A DNA stretch of 37,222 nt from Alphaproteobacteria bacterium (lineage in GTDB: Bacteria; Pseudomonadota; Alphaproteobacteria; CAAGCB01; CAG-977), in contig JAFYCE010000096.1 in NCBI GenBank assembly GCA_017539865.1, forward strand, positions 1-37,222, given 5' to 3'. Under the pieces are notes generated by a model. That model was not told the origin of the DNA. It did not search any database and saw only the letters and a program-made list of their open reading frames with translations. The position numbers and the translations under genes were made by a program. This document shows, in pieces, positions 1 through 10,146 of the stretch (position 1 is its first letter; every line of letters begins with the position of its first letter).

Positions 1-23
1 GGTCTCATAAGGAACGGTAAAGT

Positions 24-3000
24 TCATTCATGCAACAGTTCTTCGTCAATGATTTCCGTTTGAACCGTCGGATTGATCGGTTTGAAATTTTCTTTCTTTT
101 CGGGGGAAGACACTGTTTCTTTTTGGCTTAAATCCCCTTCTTCACGAATGATTTTCCCGACAATGGAGCGAAAGGCTCCGGGAGCAAGAGCGGAAAAAGC
201 ATTGACTGAAACGTCCGGAGAGGGCAGTTTGCCCATGACGGTATAGGTCGGCGCAATCAATCCGCCGCCCTTTTCGCCGGAAAACAGTCCGCCGATTAAG
301 GGGATTTTTCCTAAAAAGCTGTTGATCGAATAAAAGGGAATGATAGAACCGTACAAATTCATATAGCCGCTTTGATGATAATACTTTCCGTTTAACGTAA
401 TGCCCAGAGAAGAACCTGAGGCCAGAGCGGAATCTATTATCAGGCTTTCGTTGTCTGTTGTGAACGGAATTTCAGCTTGATTGAAGAACAAGCCTTCTCC
501 GCGCAAAGTGTCCAGAATGCCCGTAAAAGAGGTCAGCTGTAATATCTGAATCAGAATTTTATCGTCTTCCAGATAGAAATCGGATATGGATACGGTGCCT
601 TTTGAGCCGGAGCCGACCGTGTATACGCCGTTTAAATTCAACCGTCCGCCTTTGACGGTGGAAATGTAATCAAAGGCTTTGAGCGTGTATCCCGCGTCTT
701 CGGAAGTCAGCGTCAGAGTGTAAATCCCGCTTTCTTTTGTCGGTTCCATCAACAATTTCAACGGAACTTTCTGTTCTCCGATTAATCCGTTGAAGCGCAT
801 TTTTTTCCACCCGTCATGGTAACGGGTGGAAATGGTGTTTTGTTCCGAAAATCCGTTTTCGCTCAACCACAGTTTTTTGATGGACGCGTCCATGTATAAA
901 TGAACCGGATCGTTTGAATCATCAATACTTTCGCTTTCGCGTATGTTCAAAGACGTTCCCTTTTTCAGTAATCCGGATATATCCAAGGATGTTCCGCTCA
1001 ATTTGACGGACACGGCGTTTTTCGAGGAAAAGTCGACTGTGATTTTAGCATTTGTCCGATCCGTTTTTATCTGAGAAAAGGTCGCGTTTTTCAGCTTTCC
1101 GTTTTTTCTGAATTTTAAGCTGCCTTTAATTTTGCTTCCGTTTTGGTCTGTCATGGAAATCAAGGGCGCTGCCGTCGGTTTTCCATCGGCCAGATTAAGT
1201 TTGAATAAAACGTTTCCCGGAATTTTTTCAGGTTTGTTCCAACCGATTTCCCGTAAATCAATGGCAAGATTTGTTATATCGGCGGATATATCAAGAACGC
1301 CCGTGTTATCCGGTTTTAAAACCAGACTTAAATCCGTCGGCATAACTCCGGAAACGGCGGGATCCGTGAAAAACGCGTAATTCAGATGTTTTCTCGCCCG
1401 ATCGTTTAAATCAACGTGCAGATTGATGTCGGTCATTCTTTTCGCTGCCGGATCAAACGATTGGTGCAGTTTGTATTTCGCCGTCGCTCCGTAAAATAAA
1501 GCGGTTCCGTTTAAAAACAAATCCCGTCCGTCCATTTTGACGGCCAGAATGGCATCTTGGATGCCTAATCCGAGAATGATGTTTTCGACATCGGCATTGC
1601 GGACGGTTGCATCAACTTTAACATCGATTTGATCGGCGCTTTTTAACGCATCGCCCAGCGGAAACTTTAATTTTAAATTCCCTTGCGCCGTTCCCGTCGT
1701 TTTTTTAGGATCGATGCCGATCGCTTTCATAAAATTCAATGCCGGACTGTCCAGAATTTCCAAGATATCCGAAACATTACCCGAAATATCCGTATTCAGA
1801 ACGGCCGTAGTGACAGGATCCGTCATTCCCAGAATTGAAAATGTTCCGCCGTTTTCGGCCGAAACACCATTGGATACGCCGTGCTTTATCGTGATGAGCA
1901 GATCGTTCAGCGTCAAATGAGCCCTGCCGGACGCTTCATTTATCGGGGGCATGTCATCCAGATAGACAATCTGCGTGTCCGTAACGTCAATCCAACCGTC
2001 TACCATGTCGGGTTCAATACCGGCTTCTCCGGACAATCCTTTGAAATGCAAAGCAAAGGTTGTGTCGTCTATCATACCGCCGCGCAGGTTTCTTTTTACC
2101 CAGTCATGGACGTCCGGTCCCAAAGACGCCGGCCAATAAGAAGCCAGCTTTTCCATCGGAACATTTTTTGTTTTTGCATTCAGGGATGCTTGGATGTTTT
2201 CCCAATTTCCGGTATCGATTGCGCCGCCGACGCCAGAAACGCTGAGATTCCCTTGGGCGGTTCCCCCGTTTTGCAGGGTTACATTGAAATCCGAAATGTC
2301 AATATTATCGGCCGAAGCGTGCAAAGCGCCCGTAATAGTGAAACGTTCCAAATCGTAACGCGCAATAACCGGTTCGGGCAGATCGATAATTCCTTTGCCG
2401 CCGGCGATGGTAAAATCTATCCGGTCTAATGCTTTGCGCCAATAGGACAGGGTCGTGTCTTTTAAAGGCAGGGAATCCAGACGTATTTCAAGCCTCAAAT
2501 CAATAGGAGTTGTGATGTTTTTAAAAAAGGATCTTTCTGCCGGAAATAAACGTGTCAAATCCAGATTTTCCGCTTTGAACGTCAAGGGGATTTTTTTGCT
2601 TTTCTTTTTCCAACGGCCTTTCAGGGTTACGGATTGAAAGTGCATATCATCCAACGCTATTTTAACGAAAGCATCCAGCTTGTTTGTTTTAGAGCGTCTG
2701 GAATAGCTCAAATCGGCCTCCGGTATGTTCCAGACGGTATTATGCATGGCATCGGTGATTTTAACTTTGGCTTTGATTAAAGAAACTTCAATCAAATGTT
2801 TTTCGTGTTTCAGTATGTCAATCAGAAAAGCCAATTCCGTAACGGCTTCCCCGTCTTCGGGATTTTGTTGCAGTTCGCCGGTTTTATTCAAGGCCAAATT
2901 CAGATAAGGACGATAGATGGCCAGCGTTCTGGGGGATATCGTACCGCGCAGCAATGCGGACAGGCTGAATGAAAATGAAAGCTGCGGAATGGAAACAACC

Positions 3001-3269
3001 AATTTTTCTTCAGCATCAAAGATTTTGAGGTTTTTAATGTTGAAATCGATCGGATGACGTATGCCTCCCCATTGCATTTCCGCGGTTTCTATCGTTATTT
3101 TCATATTTGCGTCGACCGGCGCCGCCATTTTGGTTATATACGGAATATACCGGTCAATATTCAGCGGGGCGCTGTGCAATCGCCATAAAAAAACACCCGA
3201 TCCGACCAGCAGACAAAATACGACCGTCTGCAAAGAAATTAAAAAAAATCTGAAAAGCTTGCGCAGCAC
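24..3269 (-). CDS. YhdP/AsmA-like envelope protein (DUF3971 / AsmA-like C-terminal)
   Basis: A protein of about 1081 residues with one N-terminal membrane segment (roughly residues 8-28) followed by a very long periplasmic region rich in beta-strand-like sequence. The order and composition match the YhdP family of AsmA-like proteins, which are proposed to bridge inner and outer membrane and move phospholipid. The reading frame opens at a TTG at 3293 without a ribosome-binding site. I prefer the GTG at 3269, because AAGAGG lies 7 bases before it and the protein then begins directly with a short basic stretch and the membrane segment. It ends with TGA at 24-26. It diverges from glnE across a gap of about 70 bases. 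Family assignment rests on overall architecture, not a catalytic motif; the transport role is known for relatives and inferred here. Confidence 0.8.
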   Translation of the reverse strand: MLRKLFRFFLISLQTVVFCLLVGSGVFLWRLHSAPLNIDRYIPYITKMAAPVDANMKITIETAEMQWGGIRHPIDFNIKNLKIFDAEEKLVVSIPQLSFSFSLSALLRGTISPRTLAIYRPYLNLALNKTGELQQNPEDGEAVTELAFLIDILKHEKHLIEVSLIKAKVKITDAMHNTVWNIPEADLSYSRRSKTNKLDAFVKIALDDMHFQSVTLKGRWKKKSKKIPLTFKAENLDLTRLFPAERSFFKNITTPIDLRLEIRLDSLPLKDTTLSYWRKALDRIDFTIAGGKGIIDLPEPVIARYDLERFTITGALHASADNIDISDFNVTLQNGGTAQGNLSVSGVGGAIDTGNWENIQASLNAKTKNVPMEKLASYWPASLGPDVHDWVKRNLRGGMIDDTTFALHFKGLSGEAGIEPDMVDGWIDVTDTQIVYLDDMPPINEASGRAHLTLNDLLITIKHGVSNGVSAENGGTFSILGMTDPVTTAVLNTDISGNVSDILEILDSPALNFMKAIGIDPKKTTGTAQGNLKLKFPLGDALKSADQIDVKVDATVRNADVENIILGLGIQDAILAVKMDGRDLFLNGTALFYGATAKYKLHQSFDPAAKRMTDINLHVDLNDRARKHLNYAFFTDPAVSGVMPTDLSLVLKPDNTGVLDISADITNLAIDLREIGWNKPEKIPGNVLFKLNLADGKPTAAPLISMTDQNGSKIKGSLKFRKNGKLKNATFSQIKTDRTNAKITVDFSSKNAVSVKLSGTSLDISGLLKKGTSLNIRESESIDDSNDPVHLYMDASIKKLWLSENGFSEQNTISTRYHDGWKKMRFNGLIGEQKVPLKLLMEPTKESGIYTLTLTSEDAGYTLKAFDYISTVKGGRLNLNGVYTVGSGSKGTVSISDFYLEDDKILIQILQLTSFTGILDTLRGEGLFFNQAEIPFTTDNESLIIDSALASGSSLGITLNGKYYHQSGYMNLYGSIIPFYSINSFLGKIPLIGGLFSGEKGGGLIAPTYTVMGKLPSPDVSVNAFSALAPGAFRSIVGKIIREEGDLSQKETVSSPEKKENFKPINPTVQTEIIDEELLHE

Positions 3270-3338
3270 GGCCAAACCTCTTAAATTGAACAAACAGAAC
3301 CACTATAGAAGCAAGACGGCTTTCTTTCTACAAAGAAA

Positions 3339-6239
3339 ATGACTTTAGAACAAAAAAATGAATTTTTATTACCAAAGGATGCTCCCCTTTATATCCAATG
3401 GCGGGAAGAAACGGGGGAATTGTCCGATGATTTACAGACTTTTTTTGCTGCGGACGGTGAAGCGGATCTGTTCGTCAGAAAGTGGCTGGGACGGCTGGAC
3501 GGTGCCGCGCCATATCTGATTCGTTTGATGTTTGCGGAAAAGGAGTGCTTGTCCGCCGTGATTCAAAAAGGCTGTAAAAAAGCCTTTGCCGATTTGATGA
3601 AAGAGGCTTTTTCTCGTTTGTATAATCAAACCGATATCGAAACGGCAGGACGGGAACTGCGTTTATTGAAGCGACGGGCGGCGTTGATAATTGCATTGGC
3701 GGATATCGGCGGCGAATGGACTTTGGAAACGGTGACGCACGCTTTGTCCGTTTTGGCTCAAGCCGCTTTGCGTATTGCGGTTTGTTGTGTGCTGAAGCAT
3801 TACGCCGCACGGGGGGATTGGACTTTATCCGATCCGGATGATCCTGAAAAAAAAAGCGGTTTCTTTTTGATCGCTATGGGAAAGCTGGGCGCAAGGGAGT
3901 TGAATTATTCTTCGGACATTGATTTGATCGCTTTGTATGACGAAGAAAAAGTGCCATATACGGGAAAAAGGGAAACCGGCGCATTTATGGTTAAAATGAT
4001 GCGGGATATCATCGCTTTGATGGATGATAAGACGGAATACGGCTATGTGTTCAGAACGGATTTAAGACTGCGTCCCGATCCCGGTTCGACGCCGGTTGCT
4101 TTAAGCACGGCGGCTGCAACCGTTTATTATGAAAGTTTCGCTCAGAATTGGGAGCGCGCCGCCTTTATCAAAGCCAGAATCGTAGCCGGCGACAGACAGT
4201 CCGGAACGGAATTTTTAAAAGAAATCAAACCGTTTGTCTGGCGGCGGACAACGGATTTTTACGCGCTGCAGCAAATCAGCTCGATTAAAAGGTCTTTAGG
4301 TGCCAGAAGCGCGGATTCACCGGATAAAGCGGGCTTTAATGTCAAATTGGGACAGGGCGGCATTCGGGAAATCGAATTTTATACGCAACTGCAGCAGTTG
4401 TTATGGGGCGGGCGGGATCCGCATTTGCGTTCCCGAAGCACGCTGACGGCTTTAAAGGCTCTGACCAAAGCCGGATGGGTCAAGCCGGAAGATTGCCGAC
4501 AATTAAGGGACGCTTATATTTTTCTGCGCACTTTGGAACACCGGCTGCAAATGGTCGCGGATCAGCAGACGCAAACGTTACCGACGAATCAGCCGGATTT
4601 GGATGCTTTAAGCCGGCTGATGGATTTTAATTCATACGACGCTTTTTTGGCTGTTTTGAAAGAATACTGTGCCAATGTCCGTCGAATTTACGGTTCTCTG
4701 TTTGCCGAAGATGATCGCGAAAAGACAGAGCTTTTGTCTTTCAGCGGAACGGAATTGCCCGAAGAAACGGCAGCCTATCTGAAGCAGCTCGGTTTTAAAG
4801 ATTTGTCTGTTATCGCGGAAACGGTGCGCGGCTGGTTGTCCGGCCGTTATCGGGCTTTGCGCAGTGACAGTGCCAGAGAATTGATGTCGGAATTGTTGAC
4901 GTTGATTTTTAAGGCGCTGGGTAAAAACGAAAATCCCGATTTGGCTTTTTTGTCTTTTGACGAATTTTTGAGGGGACTCCCTGCCGGAGTACAGCTGTTT
5001 TCCCTGTTTCAATCCCGTCCGGCGTTGTTGGATTTATTGGCGGAACTGATCGGGGCGGTTCCGGCGTTGGCGCGCGAGCTGACGCATCACAGTTCTTTGT
5101 TTGACGCCGTTCTGTCGCCGGATTTCTTTTCCGCTTTTCCCGATGAGGAATGTTTGTGTCGGGAGGCGGCCTCTTTATTGGAATTTGCGGAAGATGAAGA
5201 ACAGGCGTTGGATGCTTTGCGCCGGTTTGTTCGCGAAAAGAAATTCAGATGCGCCGTTTTGTTTTTGCGCGGTCTGATTGATAGGGACGAATTGGGACAA
5301 AACCTGTCCTCGATCGTTACGGCGGCGCTGAATGTTTTGTGTCCCGTTGTTATCCGGACGTTTGAAAAAAAATACGGCCGTTTTGAAAATTCATCGTTCA
5401 GTGTGGTTTTGTTAGGAAAAGCGGGCAGTCGGGAAATGAGCTTTTCTTCCGATTTGGATCTGTTGTTCGTTTACGGCGTTCCTGACGGGGAAAACGGTTC
5501 CGTCGGCGGCGTATCATCACTGTCTGCCGGTGTTTATTTCGCACGTCTGGCTCAAAGGATTGTCAATGCATTGACGGTCAATACGCAGGAAGGCGTTTTA
5601 TGGCCGGTGGATATGCGGCTGCGTCCTTCGGGCAATGCCGGCCCTGCCGCCACTTCATTGGAAGCTTTTTCCCGTTATTATGAACAATCGGCTTGGACGT
5701 GGGAGTTCATGGCTATGACCAAAGCCCGTATCGTTTGGGGAAATAAAGCGCCTCTTGAACAAAAAATTCATTCTTTTTTAGGCACGCCAAGGGATGAAAA
5801 ACAGCTGAAAAAAGACGTTTCGGAAATGCGGGAAAAAATAGCGTCACAGTTTCGCGGGCAATCATTGACGGAGTTGATTAAATACGGCGCCGGAGGGATG
5901 ATAGATATTGAGTTTTCCGTACAATATTTACAGCTGCTTTATGCCGGAAATCATCCCGATTTGCTGCAAAGAGCCGTTCTGCCCGTTTTGGATAAAGCGG
6001 CTGTATACGGTTTGATTTCATCCGAAGAAAAAAAAGGTTTGGCTCAAGCGTACCGGTTGTGGGCTTTGATTTCGGGGACGCTCTCCCTTTGTCGGGAAGA
6101 TCCGAAAGCCGGTCTGGAAGAACTTTATCCCGCGACGGTCAAACTGCTGTGCGATTTTTGCTCGGTCAAAGACGCGACCGCTTTAAAGGAAAAAATACAA
6201 CAAACGGCGCAACAAGCGGCTCTATACCGGCTGTTCTGA
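3339..6239 (+). CDS. glnE: bifunctional glutamine synthetase adenylyltransferase/adenylyl-removing enzyme
   Basis: GlnE adds AMP to glutamine synthetase, or removes it, in response to the PII protein, coupling enzyme activity to nitrogen status in the cytoplasm. At 966 residues it has the usual family length. Two nucleotidyltransferase domains are visible. The N-terminal (deadenylylating) one has GKLGARELNYSSDIDL near residue 181, and the C-terminal (adenylylating) one has GKAGSREMSFSSDLDLL near residue 692. Both keep the DxD metal-binding pair. PII-responsive helical segments lie between and after them. The ATG at 3339 has only a weak purine-rich ribosome-binding site. The 3' end overlaps the convergent thymidine phosphorylase homologue by 18 bases, and no terminator lies between them. 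glnE is often a stand-alone gene, as here. Confidence 0.96.
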   Translation: MTLEQKNEFLLPKDAPLYIQWREETGELSDDLQTFFAADGEADLFVRKWLGRLDGAAPYLIRLMFAEKECLSAVIQKGCKKAFADLMKEAFSRLYNQTDIETAGRELRLLKRRAALIIALADIGGEWTLETVTHALSVLAQAALRIAVCCVLKHYAARGDWTLSDPDDPEKKSGFFLIAMGKLGARELNYSSDIDLIALYDEEKVPYTGKRETGAFMVKMMRDIIALMDDKTEYGYVFRTDLRLRPDPGSTPVALSTAAATVYYESFAQNWERAAFIKARIVAGDRQSGTEFLKEIKPFVWRRTTDFYALQQISSIKRSLGARSADSPDKAGFNVKLGQGGIREIEFYTQLQQLLWGGRDPHLRSRSTLTALKALTKAGWVKPEDCRQLRDAYIFLRTLEHRLQMVADQQTQTLPTNQPDLDALSRLMDFNSYDAFLAVLKEYCANVRRIYGSLFAEDDREKTELLSFSGTELPEETAAYLKQLGFKDLSVIAETVRGWLSGRYRALRSDSARELMSELLTLIFKALGKNENPDLAFLSFDEFLRGLPAGVQLFSLFQSRPALLDLLAELIGAVPALARELTHHSSLFDAVLSPDFFSAFPDEECLCREAASLLEFAEDEEQALDALRRFVREKKFRCAVLFLRGLIDRDELGQNLSSIVTAALNVLCPVVIRTFEKKYGRFENSSFSVVLLGKAGSREMSFSSDLDLLFVYGVPDGENGSVGGVSSLSAGVYFARLAQRIVNALTVNTQEGVLWPVDMRLRPSGNAGPAATSLEAFSRYYEQSAWTWEFMAMTKARIVWGNKAPLEQKIHSFLGTPRDEKQLKKDVSEMREKIASQFRGQSLTELIKYGAGGMIDIEFSVQYLQLLYAGNHPDLLQRAVLPVLDKAAVYGLISSEEKKGLAQAYRLWALISGTLSLCREDPKAGLEELYPATVKLLCDFCSVKDATALKEKIQQTAQQAALYRLF

Positions 6240-7508
6240 AATTTTGACGGCTCCCTTTAAATGGGTTATCGCCAAATTCGCCGTCTGTTCGTCTTCGGCG
6301 TGAACAAAAGCCAATGGAACTTGAGAGGAAACATACATTCCCGGATGGCAGATATTGCTTAATCCGGCAGAATAATCGATTCTTTGCTCCTGATAAAAGC
6401 GGCCGGCTCCCATTTGCAAAACAGTCAAGCCTATCCAACGCATGTTCATTTCCGAAACATAACCGTCCTTATCCGGATAAACGGGCTTGATGACTTGCGC
6501 TGTCGGCAGAAAAGCCGCCGGACTGGAAATAAAGTTCGGCAAAACCCCCTGCTCGTAGAGCATATGACCGAAACATTCCGCCGCTTGCCCCGAATTTAAA
6601 GCCTGTTCTATTTTGGAAAAAGCTTCATCCCGAGTCGCCGCAATTTTATTTTGAATCAAGACCGAGGCGCAAACGTTCTGAATTAAAGCGTGCAGTTCCG
6701 GATCCCGCGGACTGTATCCCGTTAAATAATCCCAAGCTTCAAAAATCTCCAGCGCATTGCCGATATTCTTGCCGACCGGATGATCCATCTGGGAAAAAGT
6801 GATATCCGTCGTGATGCCGAAAGCCGGGGCGCATTGCTTTATTTCTTCGGCACAGCTTTCGGCTTCTTTTTTCGACGGGGTGAAAGAACCGTTGCCGACT
6901 TTCATGTCCACTGTCAAATTTTTAATGCCGCTGGCGACTTTTTTCACGAACAGGGACATCAGCATCAAAGGAATGCTGGTTACAGTCGCCGTTACGTCGC
7001 GAATGGATTGAATGCGCAAATCCGCCGGAGCGATTTGTTCCGTCGGCGTCATGAATGCGCAGCCGCTTTCCCTTAAAGTTTTTCTGAAGCGCGCTAAAGA
7101 CGGACGGGAAACAAAGCCGTTGATGCTGTCCAGTTTATCCAATGTACCGCCCGCATGATATTGCATGCGTTCGCAAATCATCGGAACGTAGACGCCGCAG
7201 GCCGCCAATAACGGCGCGGCAATGATTTCCGTTTTATCACCGACTCCCGCCATTGCATAAACCGATGCCACGGGGCCGTTCAAATCAACGCTGTCCCAGT
7301 CCAGAATAATTCCCGTATCCACAATTGCGTTGACAAAGGCGATCAGTTCGTCGCGATTCAGGCCGTTGACCAGAGCGGCCATCAACAATGCCGCGATTTG
7401 TCCGTCGGTAATTGACCAATCGTCAATTCCTTGGACGAAGTCTTCAATGTCTTTTTCGGTTAAAACTTGTTTGTCACGTTTTTTGCGGATGGTTTCCTGC
7501 GGCAGCAT
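6222..7508 (-). CDS. divergent thymidine phosphorylase homologue with altered active site
   Basis: A 428-residue member of the thymidine/pyrimidine-nucleoside phosphorylase family and a paralogue of the deoA gene upstream in the same operon; the two align without gaps over their first 120 residues. The phosphate/substrate loop, DKHST at residues 82-86 of the neighbouring DeoA, reads SVYAM here, so the general-acid histidine, the lysine and the serine are gone. The following SGRSLGHTGG reads CERMQYHAGG. The Arg, Ser and Lys of the later region (RDVTATV...S...K) are kept. Either the activity is changed or the protein is a regulatory or non-catalytic homologue. The frame opens at 7562, but translation from there would run through a terminator hairpin. 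The ATG at 7508 has AAGGAA at good distance and matches the start of DeoA. The 3' end overlaps glnE. Confidence 0.88.
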   Translation of the reverse strand: MLPQETIRKKRDKQVLTEKDIEDFVQGIDDWSITDGQIAALLMAALVNGLNRDELIAFVNAIVDTGIILDWDSVDLNGPVASVYAMAGVGDKTEIIAAPLLAACGVYVPMICERMQYHAGGTLDKLDSINGFVSRPSLARFRKTLRESGCAFMTPTEQIAPADLRIQSIRDVTATVTSIPLMLMSLFVKKVASGIKNLTVDMKVGNGSFTPSKKEAESCAEEIKQCAPAFGITTDITFSQMDHPVGKNIGNALEIFEAWDYLTGYSPRDPELHALIQNVCASVLIQNKIAATRDEAFSKIEQALNSGQAAECFGHMLYEQGVLPNFISSPAAFLPTAQVIKPVYPDKDGYVSEMNMRWIGLTVLQMGAGRFYQEQRIDYSAGLSNICHPGMYVSSQVPLAFVHAEDEQTANLAITHLKGAVKISEQPV

Positions 7509-7529
7509 GATTTGTTCCTTGGAAGAAAG

Positions 7530-7559
7530 AAAAAGGGCATTCTGCCGAATGCCCTTTTT
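7530..7559 (-). terminator. hairpin terminator between deoB and the deoA-like gene
   Basis: A 13-bp perfect stem (7530-7542 with 7547-7559) around a 4-base loop, flanked by A-run and T-run so it would work in either direction. It lies just after the deoB stop codon and before the ribosome-binding site of the deoA-like gene, so it probably ends or attenuates transcription of the deo operon there. Confidence 0.85.
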
Positions 7560-7566
7560 CAAGGGG

Positions 7567-8799
7567 TTATTTCAAAAAGGATTTTCCATTTTCAAACGGT
7601 TCCAATCCGAAGTATTCGGCGATTGTCTGACCGATGTCGGAATAGGTTTCCCGACGACCGATATAACGCGGCGCAATGCCTTTGCCGAACATGAGGACGG
7701 GAACGTGTTCGCGGGTATGGTCGGTTCCTTTGAACGTCGGATCGCAGCCGTGGTCGGCCGTGATGAAGTAGATATCGCCTTCCTGCATTAAATCAAACAA
7801 TTCGGGCAGACGGCTGTCAAAATATTCCAATCCCGCGGCATAGCCGGAAACGTCGCGGCGATGTCCCCAATCCATATCGAAGTTCACAAAGTTCGGGAAA
7901 ATGATGGAATTGTCCGGCGCTGTTTTGATTTGTTCCAGCGTACGGTCGAACAGTTGTTCCAAACCGACGGCGGGCAGAGCCTGCGTAATGCCCTGGGCCG
8001 CGAAAATGTCGCTGATTTTTCCGATGGAAATGACGTTTCCGCCGGCTTCTTTCATCTTGTCTAAAACGGTTTTCGCAGGCGGCAGGACGGAATAGTCGTG
8101 ACGACCGCCCGTGCGCTTGAAGCCCGTTTCAATCTCGCCTTCAAACGGACGGGCGATGACGCGGGCGATCAATCCGTTTTCCGTGCGTTTGTTCAATAAA
8201 TCGCGGGCAATGTGACAGATTTCGTATAAACGTTCCAAACCGAAGTAACGTTCATGAGCGCAGATCTGGAACACGCTGTCGGCGGATGTGTAAACAATGG
8301 GCTTTCCCGTTTTAACGCTTTCGGCGCCCAGTTCGTCCAGAATGACCGTTCCGGAAGCCGCTTTGTTTCCCAAAACGCCGGGGAGTTTGGCTTCTTTGAC
8401 GAATTCGTCAATCAGATCCTGCGGAAAACTCGGGTATTCGGCAGGGAAATATCCCCATTTGAACATGACGGGCGCACCGGCCATTTCCCAGTGACCGGAA
8501 GTCGTGTCTTTGCCTTTGCTGACTTCTTTCGAAAAGCCGTAAACACCTTTGATTTCGGAAACGGGAATTTCCAGATTCGGCGCATATTCGCCGTTGCACT
8601 GTTTATAGGCTTCGCCCAACCCCAATTTGCACAGATTTGGAATTTTCAAAGCTCCCGTTCTGCCGTTTTCGGCTTTGCCTTCGGCGCAGGCTTTGGCAAT
8701 ATGCCCCAACGTATCGGCTCCGGTATCACCGAAAGCTTCCGCATCGGGAGCTTCTCCGCAGCCAAAAGAGTCCATCATCAAAATAATAGCCCGTTTCAT
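7567..8799 (-). CDS. deoB: phosphopentomutase
   Basis: Interconverts (deoxy)ribose 1-phosphate and 5-phosphate, linking nucleoside phosphorolysis to DeoC and central metabolism. The 410-residue length is typical. The alkaline-phosphatase-like metal site is visible: an N-terminal [18 protein letters not shown], the phospho-threonine loop [13 protein letters not shown], and the C-terminal ADHGCDP and HTREHVPV segments. The ATG at 8799 is preceded by GAGGTG at good spacing. It is the fifth gene of the operon, 24 bases after deoA, and is followed by a strong terminator hairpin. Confidence 0.97.
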   Translation of the reverse strand: MKRAIILMMDSFGCGEAPDAEAFGDTGADTLGHIAKACAEGKAENGRTGALKIPNLCKLGLGEAYKQCNGEYAPNLEIPVSEIKGVYGFSKEVSKGKDTTSGHWEMAGAPVMFKWGYFPAEYPSFPQDLIDEFVKEAKLPGVLGNKAASGTVILDELGAESVKTGKPIVYTSADSVFQICAHERYFGLERLYEICHIARDLLNKRTENGLIARVIARPFEGEIETGFKRTGGRHDYSVLPPAKTVLDKMKEAGGNVISIGKISDIFAAQGITQALPAVGLEQLFDRTLEQIKTAPDNSIIFPNFVNFDMDWGHRRDVSGYAAGLEYFDSRLPELFDLMQEGDIYFITADHGCDPTFKGTDHTREHVPVLMFGKGIAPRYIGRRETYSDIGQTIAEYFGLEPFENGKSFLK

Positions 8800-8823
8800 T
8801 GTTTTTCACCTCGCTAATAAAAA

Positions 8824-10143
8824 TCAGGCGGCAACGGTTTCATAAACGACCGGCTGTTTGACCGGCGCCGAATCGTCGACCTGAATGGTTGACCGAAGCA
8901 TTTTTTCCGCTTCGGCGAATGTTTCTTCGCTATGCGCATGAATGATTGCAATCGGTTTATCAGTATTGACAATATCGCCGACTTGAACGAAATCGGTGAA
9001 ACCGACGGAAAAATCGATCTGCTGATCCGGTATTTTGCGCTGTCCGCCCAAAACAATGACTGTTTCTCCGATGCGACGAGTGTCCATCGCCGAAACATAA
9101 CCGTCCCTGTCGGCGTAAACCGGACGGATGACGGACGCTTTCGGCAGGTGTTTCTCCGGATTTTCAAGCAAATCGGCGGGGCCGCCCAGAGCGGCAACCA
9201 TTTTTGCAAACTTTTCCGCCGCCTTTCCGCTATCCAAAGCCTGCCGTAATCTTGCCATGGCATCCTCGCGTGTTTCAGCCAATCCCTTAAGCAGCAACGC
9301 TTCCGAGCATAAAGTCATGATTATTTCATTTAAACGCGGATTGCGATGCTCACCTTTCAGATAGGCGATGACTTCCCGAATTTCAAGAGCGTTTCCGACG
9401 TTTTCGCCCAAAACTTCGTTCATGTTTGTGATAACCGCGCGTGTCGGCATTCCGGCGGCTGTCGCGGCGGCGACCATGGTTTCAGCCAAGACGCGAGCGT
9501 CTTCAATATTGTTCATAAACGCTCCGTTCCCGCATTTCAGATCCATAATCAATCCTTCAATGCCGGCCGACATTTTTTTTGAAAGAATCGACGCGGCAAT
9601 CAACGGGACGGATTCTATCGTCGCCGTAACGTCGCGTACACTGTAAAAGCGTTTGTCCGCCAAAGCCAAATCGCTGGTTTGTCCGATGATGGCGCAGCCG
9701 ACTTCTTTGGTCACCTGATAAAACCGGTCCAAGGACGGAACGAGGGTATATCCCGGAATGGAATTCAATTTATCCAGCGTTCCGCCCGTATGTCCCAGAC
9801 TGCGTCCCGAAATCATCGGGACGAAGCCGCCGCAAGCCGCCAGTAACGGAGCCAGAATCAAACTGACGCTGTCCCCGACGCCGCCGGTCGAATGTTTATC
9901 CAAAACGGGCCCGTCCAACCCCTTGTCCGCCCAGTTCATCACGGCGCCGGAATAAGTCATGGCTTGCGTTAAATTTGTCGTTTCCTCAATATCCATGCCG
10001 CGGAGGTAAATCGCCATGGCAAAAGCGGCAATCTGACATTCGGAAACAGACCAATCGGCAACGCCTTTAATAAAAAAATCTATTTCCCCTTTTGTCAGTT
10101 TTTTGCCGTCACGCTTGTGGCGAATGACTTCCTGCGGCAGCAT
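8824..10143 (-). CDS. deoA: thymidine phosphorylase
   Basis: Cleaves thymidine or deoxyuridine with phosphate to free base and deoxyribose 1-phosphate. The 439-residue protein carries the complete family active site: DKHSTGGVGD at residues 82-91, SGRSLGHTGGTLDKL at 112-126 and RDVTATIESVPLIAASILSKK. This is the catalytically intact copy, in contrast to the paralogue at the end of the operon. The ATG at 10143 lies 3 bases beyond the deoC stop codon, with AAAGGA inside the end of deoC as ribosome-binding site, which suggests translational coupling. Confidence 0.96.
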   Translation of the reverse strand: MLPQEVIRHKRDGKKLTKGEIDFFIKGVADWSVSECQIAAFAMAIYLRGMDIEETTNLTQAMTYSGAVMNWADKGLDGPVLDKHSTGGVGDSVSLILAPLLAACGGFVPMISGRSLGHTGGTLDKLNSIPGYTLVPSLDRFYQVTKEVGCAIIGQTSDLALADKRFYSVRDVTATIESVPLIAASILSKKMSAGIEGLIMDLKCGNGAFMNNIEDARVLAETMVAAATAAGMPTRAVITNMNEVLGENVGNALEIREVIAYLKGEHRNPRLNEIIMTLCSEALLLKGLAETREDAMARLRQALDSGKAAEKFAKMVAALGGPADLLENPEKHLPKASVIRPVYADRDGYVSAMDTRRIGETVIVLGGQRKIPDQQIDFSVGFTDFVQVGDIVNTDKPIAIIHAHSEETFAEAEKMLRSTIQVDDSAPVKQPVVYETVAA

Positions 10144-10146
10144 ATC

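Noticed and set aside
3270-3338. Possible divergent promoter between the YhdP-like gene and glnE
   Set aside because: TATAGT/TATAGA words occur near 3302-3309, but no acceptable -35 box lies at 16-18 bases in either direction.
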